Shown one piece after another: positions 16,530 through 24,003 of a DNA stretch of 64,000 nt. Every line of letters begins with the position of its first letter. Position 1 is the stretch's first letter. The notes beneath the pieces were generated by a model. That model saw only the letters and a program-made list of their open reading frames with translations, ran no database searches and was not told the origin of the DNA. Origin of the DNA: Priestia megaterium. GTDB taxonomy: Bacteria > Bacillota > Bacilli > Bacillales > Bacillaceae_H. The DNA is taken from NCBI GenBank assembly GCA_008180335.1, contig VTEF01000003.1, positions 372,001-436,000 on the forward strand. Reading direction: 5' to 3'. A program made the translations under genes and the position numbers.

Positions 16530-17219
16530 ATGTCATTTTCTGCAGAGTTACGAAAAGAAGCATCTTATATTTACGAAGCAATTTTTAATCACCCTTTTAT
16601 AAAAGGAATCAGTGAAGGAAATGTTCCTCGTGAAGCTTTAATTCATTACGTCACTCAAGACTATGAATATTTAACGGCGTTTGTGCGTATTTACGGTGCT
16701 GCATTAACAAAATGTCGCACTCGAGAAGAGATGGAAATATTCAATAACGGCATCTCATTGGTGTTACATAGTGAAATTCATCCGCACAATAATTTTTGTC
16801 AAGTAGCTGGCGTTCGCTATGAAGATTTGCATAATGAACCGCTCGCTCCAACAGCCACGCATTACATCAATCATATGACAAGCGTAGCCCATACAGGTTC
16901 ACTGGCAGAAATTATTGCTGTATTACTGCCTTGTCCGTGGACATACGTTGAAATTGGGGAAAAAATAATGAAAGAAAAAAAACCATCAGCTGATCACCCA
17001 TTTTACGAATGGATTATGTTTTATAACAACGATGAAATGAAACAAACAACTACGTGGTTTTGTCAAAAGCTTGATGAATTAACTGAGCAATCCACTGACA
17101 TTGAAAAACAACGTATAAAAGACCACTTTATGAAAAGCTGCGAATTAGAGTATTTATTTTGGGAAATGGCTTATACACAAGAGAAATGGCCATTGTCTCA
17201 AGCAGTTGAAGTCAAATAA
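16530..17219 (+). CDS. tenA: Aminopyrimidine aminohydrolase / thiaminase II
   Basis: TenA hydrolyses aminomethylpyrimidine breakdown products of thiamine to hydroxymethylpyrimidine for salvage. The 229-residue all-helical protein conserves Asp44 (TQDYEYL), the catalytic Cys135 (LLPCPWTY) and Glu205 (SCELEYLFWEMAY), at the same numbers as B. subtilis TenA as I remember them. Length is standard. It is a single gene governed by its own TPP riboswitch, about 12 kb from thiM-thiE; the rest of the B. subtilis-type thi operon is not next to it. AGGAGGAATGAATC precedes ATG 16530. Confidence 0.96.
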   Translation: MSFSAELRKEASYIYEAIFNHPFIKGISEGNVPREALIHYVTQDYEYLTAFVRIYGAALTKCRTREEMEIFNNGISLVLHSEIHPHNNFCQVAGVRYEDLHNEPLAPTATHYINHMTSVAHTGSLAEIIAVLLPCPWTYVEIGEKIMKEKKPSADHPFYEWIMFYNNDEMKQTTTWFCQKLDELTEQSTDIEKQRIKDHFMKSCELEYLFWEMAYTQEKWPLSQAVEVK

Positions 17220-17259
17220 ATGATAACCAGATTCTAATTTCGATAAATTTTTTCATAAC

Positions 17260-17300
17260 AAAGATGACCCGAAACTTATGCTGTGGTCATCTTTGTTTTA
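17260..17300 (+). terminator. Terminator of tenA
   Basis: AAAGATGACC (17260-17269) and GGTCATCTTT (17285-17294) pair, followed by GTTTT. Confidence 0.85.
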
Positions 17301-17452
17301 CGGCCATTACTTACTTCGTTAATTTTTCGATTACGTTCAAATTTTGATTTTCAGATGGATATCGCAATGGCTATGCTTCTCGATGATATTTTGAACAATC
17401 AGTTCACCCATTACATAATATGGTTCGTGATTCATTTTATCACTTCAATTTG

Positions 17453-17755
17453 TTATAAACATTCACCTTCAACAGCGGCGATTAAGTTCTTTAATAAAGA
17501 AATCGCATCATCTAAAGCTAGTGAATAGTACCGCTGAGTTCCTTTTTGCTCTATTTTTACAAGCTGCTGATTACGTAATATTTTTAAATGGTGTGATACA
17601 GCTGGCCTTGATAATGTTGATTCGCTCGCAATTTCATTTACTGTTAAAGGTTCTTTTTCTGCCAACAACAAAATAATATCTTGTCTTGCTGAATCACTTA
17701 GAGCCTGAAATACTGGCGTACTAGCCCGAAATAATTCAATTGCTTTTTCACTCAT
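17453..17755 (-). CDS. ArsR/SmtB-family winged-helix regulator
   Basis: The 100-residue protein is one ArsR winged-helix domain: FQALSDSARQDIILLLAEKEPLTVNEIASESTLSRPAVSHHLKILRNQQLVKIEQKGTQRYYSL. The metal-sensing ELCVCD helix motif of ArsR/CadC is absent; the recognition helix reads STLSRPAVSHHLKIL. The only cysteine is near the C-terminus (GECL). It therefore resembles non-metal members such as PagR or SdpR. It is a single gene, so its target is not obvious; it may repress itself. AAAGGAGAAGG precedes ATG 17755. Confidence 0.88.
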   Translation of the reverse strand: MSEKAIELFRASTPVFQALSDSARQDIILLLAEKEPLTVNEIASESTLSRPAVSHHLKILRNQQLVKIEQKGTQRYYSLALDDAISLLKNLIAAVEGECL

Positions 17756-18285
17756 CTTTCCTTCTCCTTTTACATCCTATTTTTACTCTTACATGTACAA
17801 TAAATTTATAACCATTGATTTTATTACAAAGTAAAACATTAGTCAGTGGGAGTTTTCTTTATTCCCTGCTGCTTGTTCGTTGAAACTCATCGAATGTGAA
17901 GTTGCAGCATCATGCAGCATCATGCAGCTTCCCTAGTGTGATCATTATCTTTTAAAAATTGATATGCTGCCGCTTTTCCAAGCTCCTCGCTACTCTAGTA
18001 ATCAGCATCTATGCTTGTTTCATCTCACATAGCAGCCTTTCAGTTTGAATGTTTAAAAACTTAAACCTTTAAACGTATATTATAGAATTTATCATTTTCA
18101 GTCAATGATTTCGCATGCGGTTTTTACAAAATTCTTGATTTGTTTACAACAAGGGCTAATGTCGTCTAGTTTTGACAACCTTTGTCACCTGGCAGGAAAA
18201 AATAGTTAGATATGGTGAATACAACATACAACAAATAGTCCACTACATAGCTTTCATATATATTGATGAAGGAGGAAGATAGAAA
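17756..18285. other. 530-nt gene-free stretch with inverted repeats
   Basis: No full reading frame is present. A short run of three CATCATGCAG-like units lies at about 17905-17932. A minus-strand open stretch around 17920-17990 could be a gene remnant but cannot be identified. Two palindromic sites lie near the right end, before the MerR-type gene. Confidence 0.4.
18173..18187. promoter_or_regulatory. Inverted repeat upstream of the MerR-type coiled-coil gene
   Basis: TGACAACCTTTGTCA has 6-bp arms TGACAA/TTGTCA around 3 nt, and a second palindrome TTGTTTACAACAA ends about 20 nt upstream. They lie 100-145 nt before the start codon and could be operators for the MerR-headed protein itself; that is inference. 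Confidence 0.45.
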
Positions 18286-19428
18286 ATGGGTGAGGTATAT
18301 ACAATAAAGAAGGTATGCAACCGTTTAGATGTTGACCGTAGAACATTAAAACAATGGGAGGCTTCTTTAAAAGGATACTTGCATATTGATCGTGATGATA
18401 TTGATGGAGCAAGAATATACACAGAAGAACAAATTGATTTACTAAGTGACATTAAACAATTGTTTAATGAAAAATGTACATTAGATGAAGTAAAAGAATA
18501 TATACAGCTTTTAAACGATGAACAAGAAGCATATGAAGCAGTAGCTGCTTCTTGTGAAATCACCCAAGAAGAGATAGCGCTCTCATCAGAAGAACATATA
18601 GACGAACAGCCTCTATTGCAACAACAATCAGCCGATCAATCTCGCCTAGCTACTGAAGACGAAAAACAACTTGTACAACAAGCAGAATCTGATGAACATA
18701 ATTCCTTAGCTCTAAATACCAAAGAAATGCTTCAAGGTGAATTAGTTGAAGCTGTTCGGCGCTATGAAGATGTGTTTGAAGTATTAAGCTCCTTTAAAGA
18801 AGATTTATTAAAAGAAATGCGCGAAGGAATGCGCAATGAAGTGCGTGAAGAAATTGTCGGTGAAGTAAAGAAGGAATTAGAAAAAAGCACGACTCAAACT
18901 ATGGAAATGGTAGAAACAGTTGGAACATTTATTTCAGAATCATCTGAACGAAGCGCAAAAGAAGTAGAAAACATGTCTAAAAAAATCATTCGTTCAAATG
19001 ACAAGGCTTTTGAAGAAATATCGGCAATTATAGACGAACAATCACAAATTACTGATGAAAAATCAAAGGAAATGCGATTATTTATGCAGGATATCGTCTC
19101 TAATGCTGATGAATCTTCAAAAGAAATGCAATATTTATTAGATCGTTTTTCGAGTAACTCTACAGTTGCGATGAATCAAGTGAAATTTATGGTTGAGAAG
19201 TTATCTAACTCTTCTAATAACACAACAGAAGAGCTTCGAGATCTTATTGATTCTATGAATGAAGAACGCGTTTACTACTTGAAAGAAATGGAAAAAGACC
19301 GAAAGATACATCGGAATAATATAGCAGAACGTGAGGAAATGTTCAATGATTTTGTCCAAACATTTAGACAAACTGCGGCAGCAGATATGAAAAGAAAAAG
19401 AAAATGGTGGAAATTGTTCTTATCTTAA
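18286..19428 (+). CDS. MerR-type DNA-binding protein with long coiled coil
   Basis: The 380-residue protein opens with a MerR-like helix-turn-helix (VYTIKKVCNRLDVDRRTLKQWEASL, about 4-28, then GARIYTEEQIDLLSDIKQLFNEKCTLDEVKEYI to about 72). An acidic Gln/Glu-rich linker follows (about 80-150). Residues about 155-365 are almost entirely helical and charged with heptad spacing, and the C-terminus is basic and aromatic (KRKRKWWKLFLS). Layout resembles RacA, the sporulation chromosome-anchoring protein, and plasmid-type MerR/DUF3967 proteins, but it is about twice the length of RacA. The WWKLFLS tail could touch membrane or a partner. GAAGGAGGAAGATA precedes ATG 18286. Function is inferred as chromosome organisation or regulation. 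Confidence 0.75.
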   Translation: MGEVYTIKKVCNRLDVDRRTLKQWEASLKGYLHIDRDDIDGARIYTEEQIDLLSDIKQLFNEKCTLDEVKEYIQLLNDEQEAYEAVAASCEITQEEIALSSEEHIDEQPLLQQQSADQSRLATEDEKQLVQQAESDEHNSLALNTKEMLQGELVEAVRRYEDVFEVLSSFKEDLLKEMREGMRNEVREEIVGEVKKELEKSTTQTMEMVETVGTFISESSERSAKEVENMSKKIIRSNDKAFEEISAIIDEQSQITDEKSKEMRLFMQDIVSNADESSKEMQYLLDRFSSNSTVAMNQVKFMVEKLSNSSNNTTEELRDLIDSMNEERVYYLKEMEKDRKIHRNNIAEREEMFNDFVQTFRQTAAADMKRKRKWWKLFLS

Positions 19429-19439
19429 TTATATGTGTT

Positions 19440-19472
19440 AAAAAGGTCCCTGCCAAGTCGGGACCTTTTTTA
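19440..19472 (+). terminator. Terminator of the MerR-type coiled-coil gene
   Basis: AAAAGGTCCC and GGGACCTTTT pair around TGCCAAGTC, followed by a T run. Confidence 0.9.
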
Positions 19473-19493
19473 TATTCATTTCAACTAATACTA

Positions 19494-19622
19494 TTAGCTA
19501 GGTCGTGTTTTTTCAGTATTTGTTTTGTTTTTATGAGCAGCAAACTCTTTGGCAAACTCTGTATCTGTAATTGCTTTTGCACTTTGTAAACCGGCTTTTG
19601 ATTTATGATTACGTTTTGTCAT
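19494..19622 (-). CDS. Small basic hydrophilic protein (42 aa)
   Basis: GGAGG lies 8-9 nt before ATG 19622 on the minus strand (TTGGAGGAATTAGCTATG). The product has 42 residues, starts MTKRNHKSKAGLQSAKAI and continues with Thr/Glu/Lys-rich sequence to EKTRPS. Size, charge and the MTKRN start recall small acid-soluble or other minor spore proteins of Bacillus, but I cannot match a named family. It is convergent with the MerR-type gene and lies downstream of the nucleoside hydrolase on the same strand. Confidence 0.65.
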   Translation of the reverse strand: MTKRNHKSKAGLQSAKAITDTEFAKEFAAHKNKTNTEKTRPS

Positions 19623-19709
19623 AGCTAATTCCTCCAATAAAAAATTTCTTTCCGTCTTTAATATGAAGCAAAAATACAGAAAATATAATGTTAATACATA
19701 GAAAACTTG

Positions 19710-20675
19710 TTACGTTTTTGAATTAGGAAGTGGGCTCGTTAAGATTGTCGTTAGTTCTTTAATAAATTCATCATAATCAATTGCCCAGCCAATGTACTGT
19801 TCAGCATTTTTGTCCTTTTCTTCTGCTGTCGGCCGGAAATCAGCAATGCTTTCTCCTCTTGCTTTACCTGAGATCTGTACATTGACAGCACGTTGAACAT
19901 ATTGAACAACCTTATCATTCACTAACCCCATCAGCGGAAGTATATCATGGATAGGTGTTCCTTCAATACCTGGCAGAAGTTTTTGATAGGCTTTGTAATA
20001 ATACTCATAAATGGGCAAAAACAAAGGTTTGAAAGGATTCTTGCTTTTCGCAGCAATTGCTTGTGCAGTTTGAGGCTTAACAATTGCTCTATGTGTAACA
20101 TTAAGCGGAAACAAATAAACGTTTTCTGCTTTTGTCATAAACACACTTGCTGCAATAGGATCGCCATAAAAATTAGCTTCTGCAACTGCCGTTACATTTC
20201 CAGGCATCAAAAATACCCCGCCCATTACATAAAATCGAGAAATATATTCATTCATTTCTGTTGGATTTAAAATGAATAAAATAGCAAGTTCCGTTAATCG
20301 GCCGGTTGCAACTACAACAATGTTACCTTTATATTGTTCAATTAATTCCACTGCTTTACTTAAACGGTATACCTTTGCCTTTAATGATTTTGGTGCTTGA
20401 ATAGGTCCTAATGTATTACCATGTATCTCAGGATAAAAAGTAGAAATCTCTCCTGTCACTGGACCCGTTGCTCCTCCTATAATTGGAATATCTTCGCGAC
20501 CAGCCAATTTTAATATATAAGCAGTATTTAAAATAGCATCTTCTTTGGACACATTTCCGTATCCACTTACTATTCCAACAACATTTATTTTTGGGTGAAG
20601 TAATGCATACATTAAAGCAACTGCATCATCTATTCCTGGATCCATAAACAACAAGACATTAAATTTCCCCTGCAA
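19710..20675 (-). CDS. Inosine-uridine preferring nucleoside hydrolase family protein
   Basis: IUNH enzymes hydrolyse the N-glycosidic bond of nucleosides to ribose and base for salvage. The 321-residue protein carries the calcium-binding start MDPGIDDAVALMYALLHP (normally DTDPGIDDA; the first Asp is Met here), then GNTLGPI, VVATGRLTELAILFILNP, FYVMGGVFLMPGNVTAVAEANFYGDPIAASVFM with the GN...EAN.YGDP core, and VTHRAIVKP. Loss of one of the N-terminal Asp residues (MDPG) may alter activity. The start is TTG 20675 with GGAGGGG 6 nt upstream; an ATG between them is out of frame and stops after six codons. Confidence 0.85.
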   Translation of the reverse strand: MQGKFNVLLFMDPGIDDAVALMYALLHPKINVVGIVSGYGNVSKEDAILNTAYILKLAGREDIPIIGGATGPVTGEISTFYPEIHGNTLGPIQAPKSLKAKVYRLSKAVELIEQYKGNIVVVATGRLTELAILFILNPTEMNEYISRFYVMGGVFLMPGNVTAVAEANFYGDPIAASVFMTKAENVYLFPLNVTHRAIVKPQTAQAIAAKSKNPFKPLFLPIYEYYYKAYQKLLPGIEGTPIHDILPLMGLVNDKVVQYVQRAVNVQISGKARGESIADFRPTAEEKDKNAEQYIGWAIDYDEFIKELTTILTSPLPNSKT

Positions 20676-20817
20676 CCATGACCCCTCCTCTTTACATCTA
20701 GTTCATTCTATGACTTTACGTTCTAGAAAATGAAGTGAGGACATTAAAGTATTTCCTTCGCTTAATAGATATTTATACTCGCCTTTTCTCAAAACCGCTG
20801 CTAAGTGCTGCTCGACT

Positions 20818-20857
20818 GAAAATAAAATACAGCCATGAGCTATACTCACGGCTGTAT
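20818..20857 (-). terminator. Terminator of sodC
   Basis: Minus-strand ATACAGCCGTGAG and CTCATGGCTGTAT pair, followed by TTTTATTTT, just past the sodC stop. Confidence 0.85.
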
Positions 20858-20860
20858 GAT

Positions 20861-21451
20861 TTACTTTGCAACCACACCGCATGCAATACGATCCCCTGAA
20901 TTACCTGCGGGATTTGTTTTGTAATCATCTGCTTGTTCATGAATAATTACAGCAGAGCCATCAACATCTAATAACGAATTTGGTTTCCCTTGCTGCAAGG
21001 TTACAAGGGAAGCGAATGTTTCGACACTTGCTTTTCCATTAGCATCTACCTCAATATTAGGTAGATCTCCAGCATGAGGACCTTTAGGATTTTTAAATCC
21101 GTGTTCTCTCGAAAATGGATTATAATGTTCACCCGCTGTTTTAAAATCAGGCTGTTCACATTTTCCTATTTCATGGATATGGAAGCCATGACGGCCAGGT
21201 GCTAATCCTTCTGCTTGTAGTTTAATACGAACCCCATTCTTTTCTTCAGTTAATGCAGCAATTCCTACTTTCTCACCTTTTGTATTCTTTAATTCTACAC
21301 TTAGTGAATCTACAGCTACTTCACTTACTTCTGTTGCCTCATGATCTTGATTATAAGAATGATCCATCTTGTTATGCTCATTCGTCATCCCACATGCTGC
21401 TAGCATAATAAGAATGAAACTGACACAACTGTTCATCACAAGCTTTAACAT
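20861..21451 (-). CDS. sodC: Cu/Zn superoxide dismutase lipoprotein
   Basis: The 196-residue precursor has a lipoprotein signal ending in LAACG, so it acts at the outer membrane face. The Cu/Zn SOD fold follows from about residue 48. All metal ligands are visible: HIH of GFHIHEIG, the bridging His of GEHYNP, His of REHGF, His and Asp of PHAGDLPN, and His of IIHEQADD. The disulphide cysteines (GKCEQPDF and RIACGVV) are also present. B. subtilis YojM is reported to lack copper ligands; this one is complete, so dismutase activity is plausible. GGAGGGCA lies before ATG 21451. Confidence 0.95.
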   Translation of the reverse strand: MLKLVMNSCVSFILIMLAACGMTNEHNKMDHSYNQDHEATEVSEVAVDSLSVELKNTKGEKVGIAALTEEKNGVRIKLQAEGLAPGRHGFHIHEIGKCEQPDFKTAGEHYNPFSREHGFKNPKGPHAGDLPNIEVDANGKASVETFASLVTLQQGKPNSLLDVDGSAVIIHEQADDYKTNPAGNSGDRIACGVVAK

Positions 21452-21597
21452 TCATTGCCCTCCTTTTATTTACTATCAACATCCTTTCACATTTCGTTCA
21501 TTTTTAGACCCTTCTTTACAATTGATTTTTAAAAGAGAGATGCAGATCACTCATTAACTGTCTTCTTAAATATCATATGCATTGCTCTTGAAACAAA

Positions 21598-21642
21598 CTA
21601 AAAAACAAGAGCAGCTGATGAAGATTACGCTGTTCTTGCTTT
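21598..21642 (-). terminator. Terminator of the YusW-like gene
   Basis: Minus-strand CAAGAACAG and CTGCTCTTG pair, followed by TTTTTTAG. Confidence 0.75.
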
Positions 21643-21654
21643 ATTTTGTTCGAT

Positions 21655-22125
21655 TCACTGATTTTGAGTGAAATTGTACTCTTTTTCCATTCCATCTGCA
21701 AATCGTATATCTAATTCAAATGATTCAAAATCATCTTTTAACCCAAATATATCTAACACTTCTTTCTTCACTTCTTCTTCAGATGTATTTTGATCAAATG
21801 TCAGCTTTTCAAATTTAGGCGATAATTCAGCTAGTGCCTCGTCTCCTCTTAAAGTACGGTCATTGACTTCATCCTCTATCTTTGCTTCCATTTCGTTTCT
21901 CTCAATTTCATAATCAACATCATAATCGTTATTTATTCCTTTGTACTCCACATCTAAGTCAAATTCTGAGAAGTTAAACGTCCTGTTATTGTCGTTTTTG
22001 TTATTCGTTGCTTGTTCTTCTGCCTCTTCTTCTGGCGGCGGAGACTCCATTTCTTCATTATTACAAGCAGCAAGCGCAAGCATCGCTGCAAAAGAAAGGG
22101 CTGTGATTGAAAGATTTTTTTTCAT
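21655..22125 (-). CDS. YusW-like lipoprotein
   Basis: The 156-residue precursor has a lipobox LAAC (Cys about 21), a low-complexity acidic linker (ESPPPEEEAEEQATNNKNDNN) and a C-terminal YusW-like domain (about 48-156): FNFSEFDLDVEYKG, LRGDEALAELSPKFEKLTFDQNTSEEEVKKEVLDIFGLKDDFESFELDIRFADG. The TLRGDEALAEL turn and final beta strand match B. subtilis YusW as remembered. The family is extracytoplasmic with unknown function. It is a single gene with AGGAGGG before ATG 22125 and its own terminator. Confidence 0.85.
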   Translation of the reverse strand: MKKNLSITALSFAAMLALAACNNEEMESPPPEEEAEEQATNNKNDNNRTFNFSEFDLDVEYKGINNDYDVDYEIERNEMEAKIEDEVNDRTLRGDEALAELSPKFEKLTFDQNTSEEEVKKEVLDIFGLKDDFESFELDIRFADGMEKEYNFTQNQ

Positions 22126-22256
22126 TTGATAATCCCTCCTAAATAGTTTATTACTTTTTATATCCCCATCTCATTCTTTCTTATACATATTAAGGAAATC
22201 TCCTCTTTAAAAATCGGGCGACTACATAACCTAAAAATAATGTATTTTATCCGTTA

Positions 22257-22318
22257 TGAAAAATGGACAGTCATGTAATCCTTGAATATCAAAGAATTAC
22301 AGCGACTGTCCATTTTAG
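22257..22318 (-). terminator. Long terminator of the aspartokinase gene
   Basis: Minus-strand AAAATGGACAGTC pairs with GACTGTCCATTTT at the base, and GCTGTAATTC pairs with GGATTACAT in the upper stem. TTTTTC follows. Confidence 0.85.
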
Positions 22319-22365
22319 CAAAATGACATAGCAGGAAGTTCTTTTCCTTTTACATCATTTTTTCA

Positions 22366-23748
22366 TTATTTAATACTTGAGTAAGAAATGCTGTACATGT
22401 TATTGAAATACGTGTTATACAATGCTTGTACCGCGCGCTCAAGAGAAGAAGCTTTTACGCCAAACATCATACTAACTTCAGATGACCCTTGATTAATCAT
22501 TTCTAAGTTAATCTGTGATCGCGCAAATGCTTCTGTTGCTTTTGCTGCAATCCCAACCGCACTAGTCATTCCTTCTCCAACGACCATAACGAGTGCAAGG
22601 TCACGTTCAATTGAAATTTCATCTACTTGAAGTTCAGTTTTAATGCGCTCGAATACACGTTTTTCTACCTCTGGTGTTAATTGATGTTCTCGCATAATAA
22701 CGGATATATTATCAATACCAGAAGGCGTATGCTCATATGAAATACCTTCATCTTCTAAAATTTGAAGCAATCGACGGCCAAAGCCGATTTCACGGTTCAA
22801 TAAGTATTTATCAACATGAATATTACAAAAACCTTTATCGCCTGCTATTCCTACAACTGGTGTATCACCAATCGGCCGTTCTGATACGATGAAGGTTCCT
22901 TTCGCTTCAGGATTATTTGTGTTTTTCACACAAACCGGAATCCCTGACTTAAATACGGGCTCTAATGCTTCATCATGAAAAACAGAGAAACCTGCATATG
23001 ATAGCTCACGCATTTCACGATAAGTTACCTCTTTCATCTCATGCGGGTTCTCTACTAGACGCGGATCCACGCTATAGATAGCGTCTACATCTGTAAAGTT
23101 CTCATACAAATCTGCTTTCACGCCAGCTGCTATTATCGAGCCTGTTATATCTGACCCTCCACGTGAAAATGTAACCATATTTCCATCCTCTGAGTAGCCA
23201 AAGAAACCTGGAATGATTAAAATGCCTGAACGTTCTCTCAATTGAGGTAGCTTTTCATAAGACAATGGCAGTACTCTTGCTTTTCCTGGCTCATCTGAAA
23301 CAAAAATACCTGCATCCTTTGGATTAACATAATGTGCTTCAAATCCTAAATGCGTTAAATAAGCTGCCATTAATCGAGCATTATTATCTTCTCCACTCGC
23401 TTTTAAACAATCTAATAGTCTGAATGGATTGTCTTTATGTAAATCTATGAGGGATTGCACATTCTGAATAATATCTGCAATAATTTCTTCTGGCATACCT
23501 AAATCTGTAACAATCTCACGATAACGATCAATAACGCGTCCGAACTCTTCGACATAGTCTTCCCCTAGCTGGACTTTTGAAGAAAGTGCAATGAGCAAGT
23601 CCGTCATTTTTGTGTCCTCAGCATAGCGTTTACCCGGTGCTGACACAACAACCATTTTTCTCTCTTTATCAGACGTTACAATATGGACAACTTGTTTAAA
23701 TTTATCTGCGCTTGCTACTGAACTCCCACCAAATTTCGAAACCTTCAT
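22366..23748 (-). CDS. thrD: Aspartokinase (YclM/ThrD-type)
   Basis: Aspartokinase phosphorylates aspartate, the first step to lysine, threonine, methionine and diaminopimelate. The 460-residue protein begins MKVSKFGGSSVAS with the kinase K-F-G-G motif, then VVSAPGKRYAEDTKMTDLL, FSRGGSDITGSIIAAGVKADLYENFTDVDAIYSVDPRLV, and ends in two ACT domains (about 315-455) for allosteric control. The N-terminus matches the B. subtilis third aspartokinase (YclM) rather than LysC or DapG, from memory. Single gene, no visible leader riboswitch. The ribosome binding site is weak (GGAAGTG). Confidence 0.92.
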   Translation of the reverse strand: MKVSKFGGSSVASADKFKQVVHIVTSDKERKMVVVSAPGKRYAEDTKMTDLLIALSSKVQLGEDYVEEFGRVIDRYREIVTDLGMPEEIIADIIQNVQSLIDLHKDNPFRLLDCLKASGEDNNARLMAAYLTHLGFEAHYVNPKDAGIFVSDEPGKARVLPLSYEKLPQLRERSGILIIPGFFGYSEDGNMVTFSRGGSDITGSIIAAGVKADLYENFTDVDAIYSVDPRLVENPHEMKEVTYREMRELSYAGFSVFHDEALEPVFKSGIPVCVKNTNNPEAKGTFIVSERPIGDTPVVGIAGDKGFCNIHVDKYLLNREIGFGRRLLQILEDEGISYEHTPSGIDNISVIMREHQLTPEVEKRVFERIKTELQVDEISIERDLALVMVVGEGMTSAVGIAAKATEAFARSQINLEMINQGSSEVSMMFGVKASSLERAVQALYNTYFNNMYSISYSSIK

Positions 23749-23877
23749 GTTTGAGACACTTCCTTACTCTGTTTTTAATATTCAATTATTGTACCACAAT
23801 TTCTCATTTATAAAAGTATTGTGTCTAATTTTTCTAAAAATTTAATGAATATTAAGAATATTGTACTCCTATAAAAA

Positions 23878-23919
23878 ACAAATGTCTACACAGAAAAAAC
23901 AAATGTCTACACAGAAAAA
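23878..23919. repeat. Tandem duplication of a 21-bp unit
   Basis: Two identical 21-bp units with core ACAAATGTCTACACAG followed by an A run stand head to tail at 23878-23898 and 23899-23919. They lie between the aspartokinase gene and the fru operon terminator. Confidence 0.9.
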
Positions 23920-23955
23920 ACAAAAACCTGTTTTACATTGCTATAAAACAGGTTT
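23916..23955 (-). terminator. Terminator of the fruRKA operon
   Basis: Minus-strand AAACCTGTTTT and AAAACAGGTTT pair around TAGCAATGT, followed by TTGTTTTTTC. Confidence 0.85.
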
Positions 23956-24003
23956 AAATAATGTTTACTCTGATTTTATTCAATAAAATTTGTTTGCATT
24001 GGA

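Noticed and set aside
5625-17890. Recurring TTGTTCGTTAAAA-like motif at about 5632, 13727 and 17873
   Set aside because: Short, imperfect and expected by chance in AT-rich DNA; no consistent position relative to genes.
17905-17932. GCAGCATCAT repeats as a minisatellite
   Set aside because: Only two to three short units; too small to claim function.
23878-23919. Tandem 21-bp repeat as a regulatory array
   Set aside because: Only two copies, A-rich, no palindrome and no promoter overlap; treated as a simple duplication.
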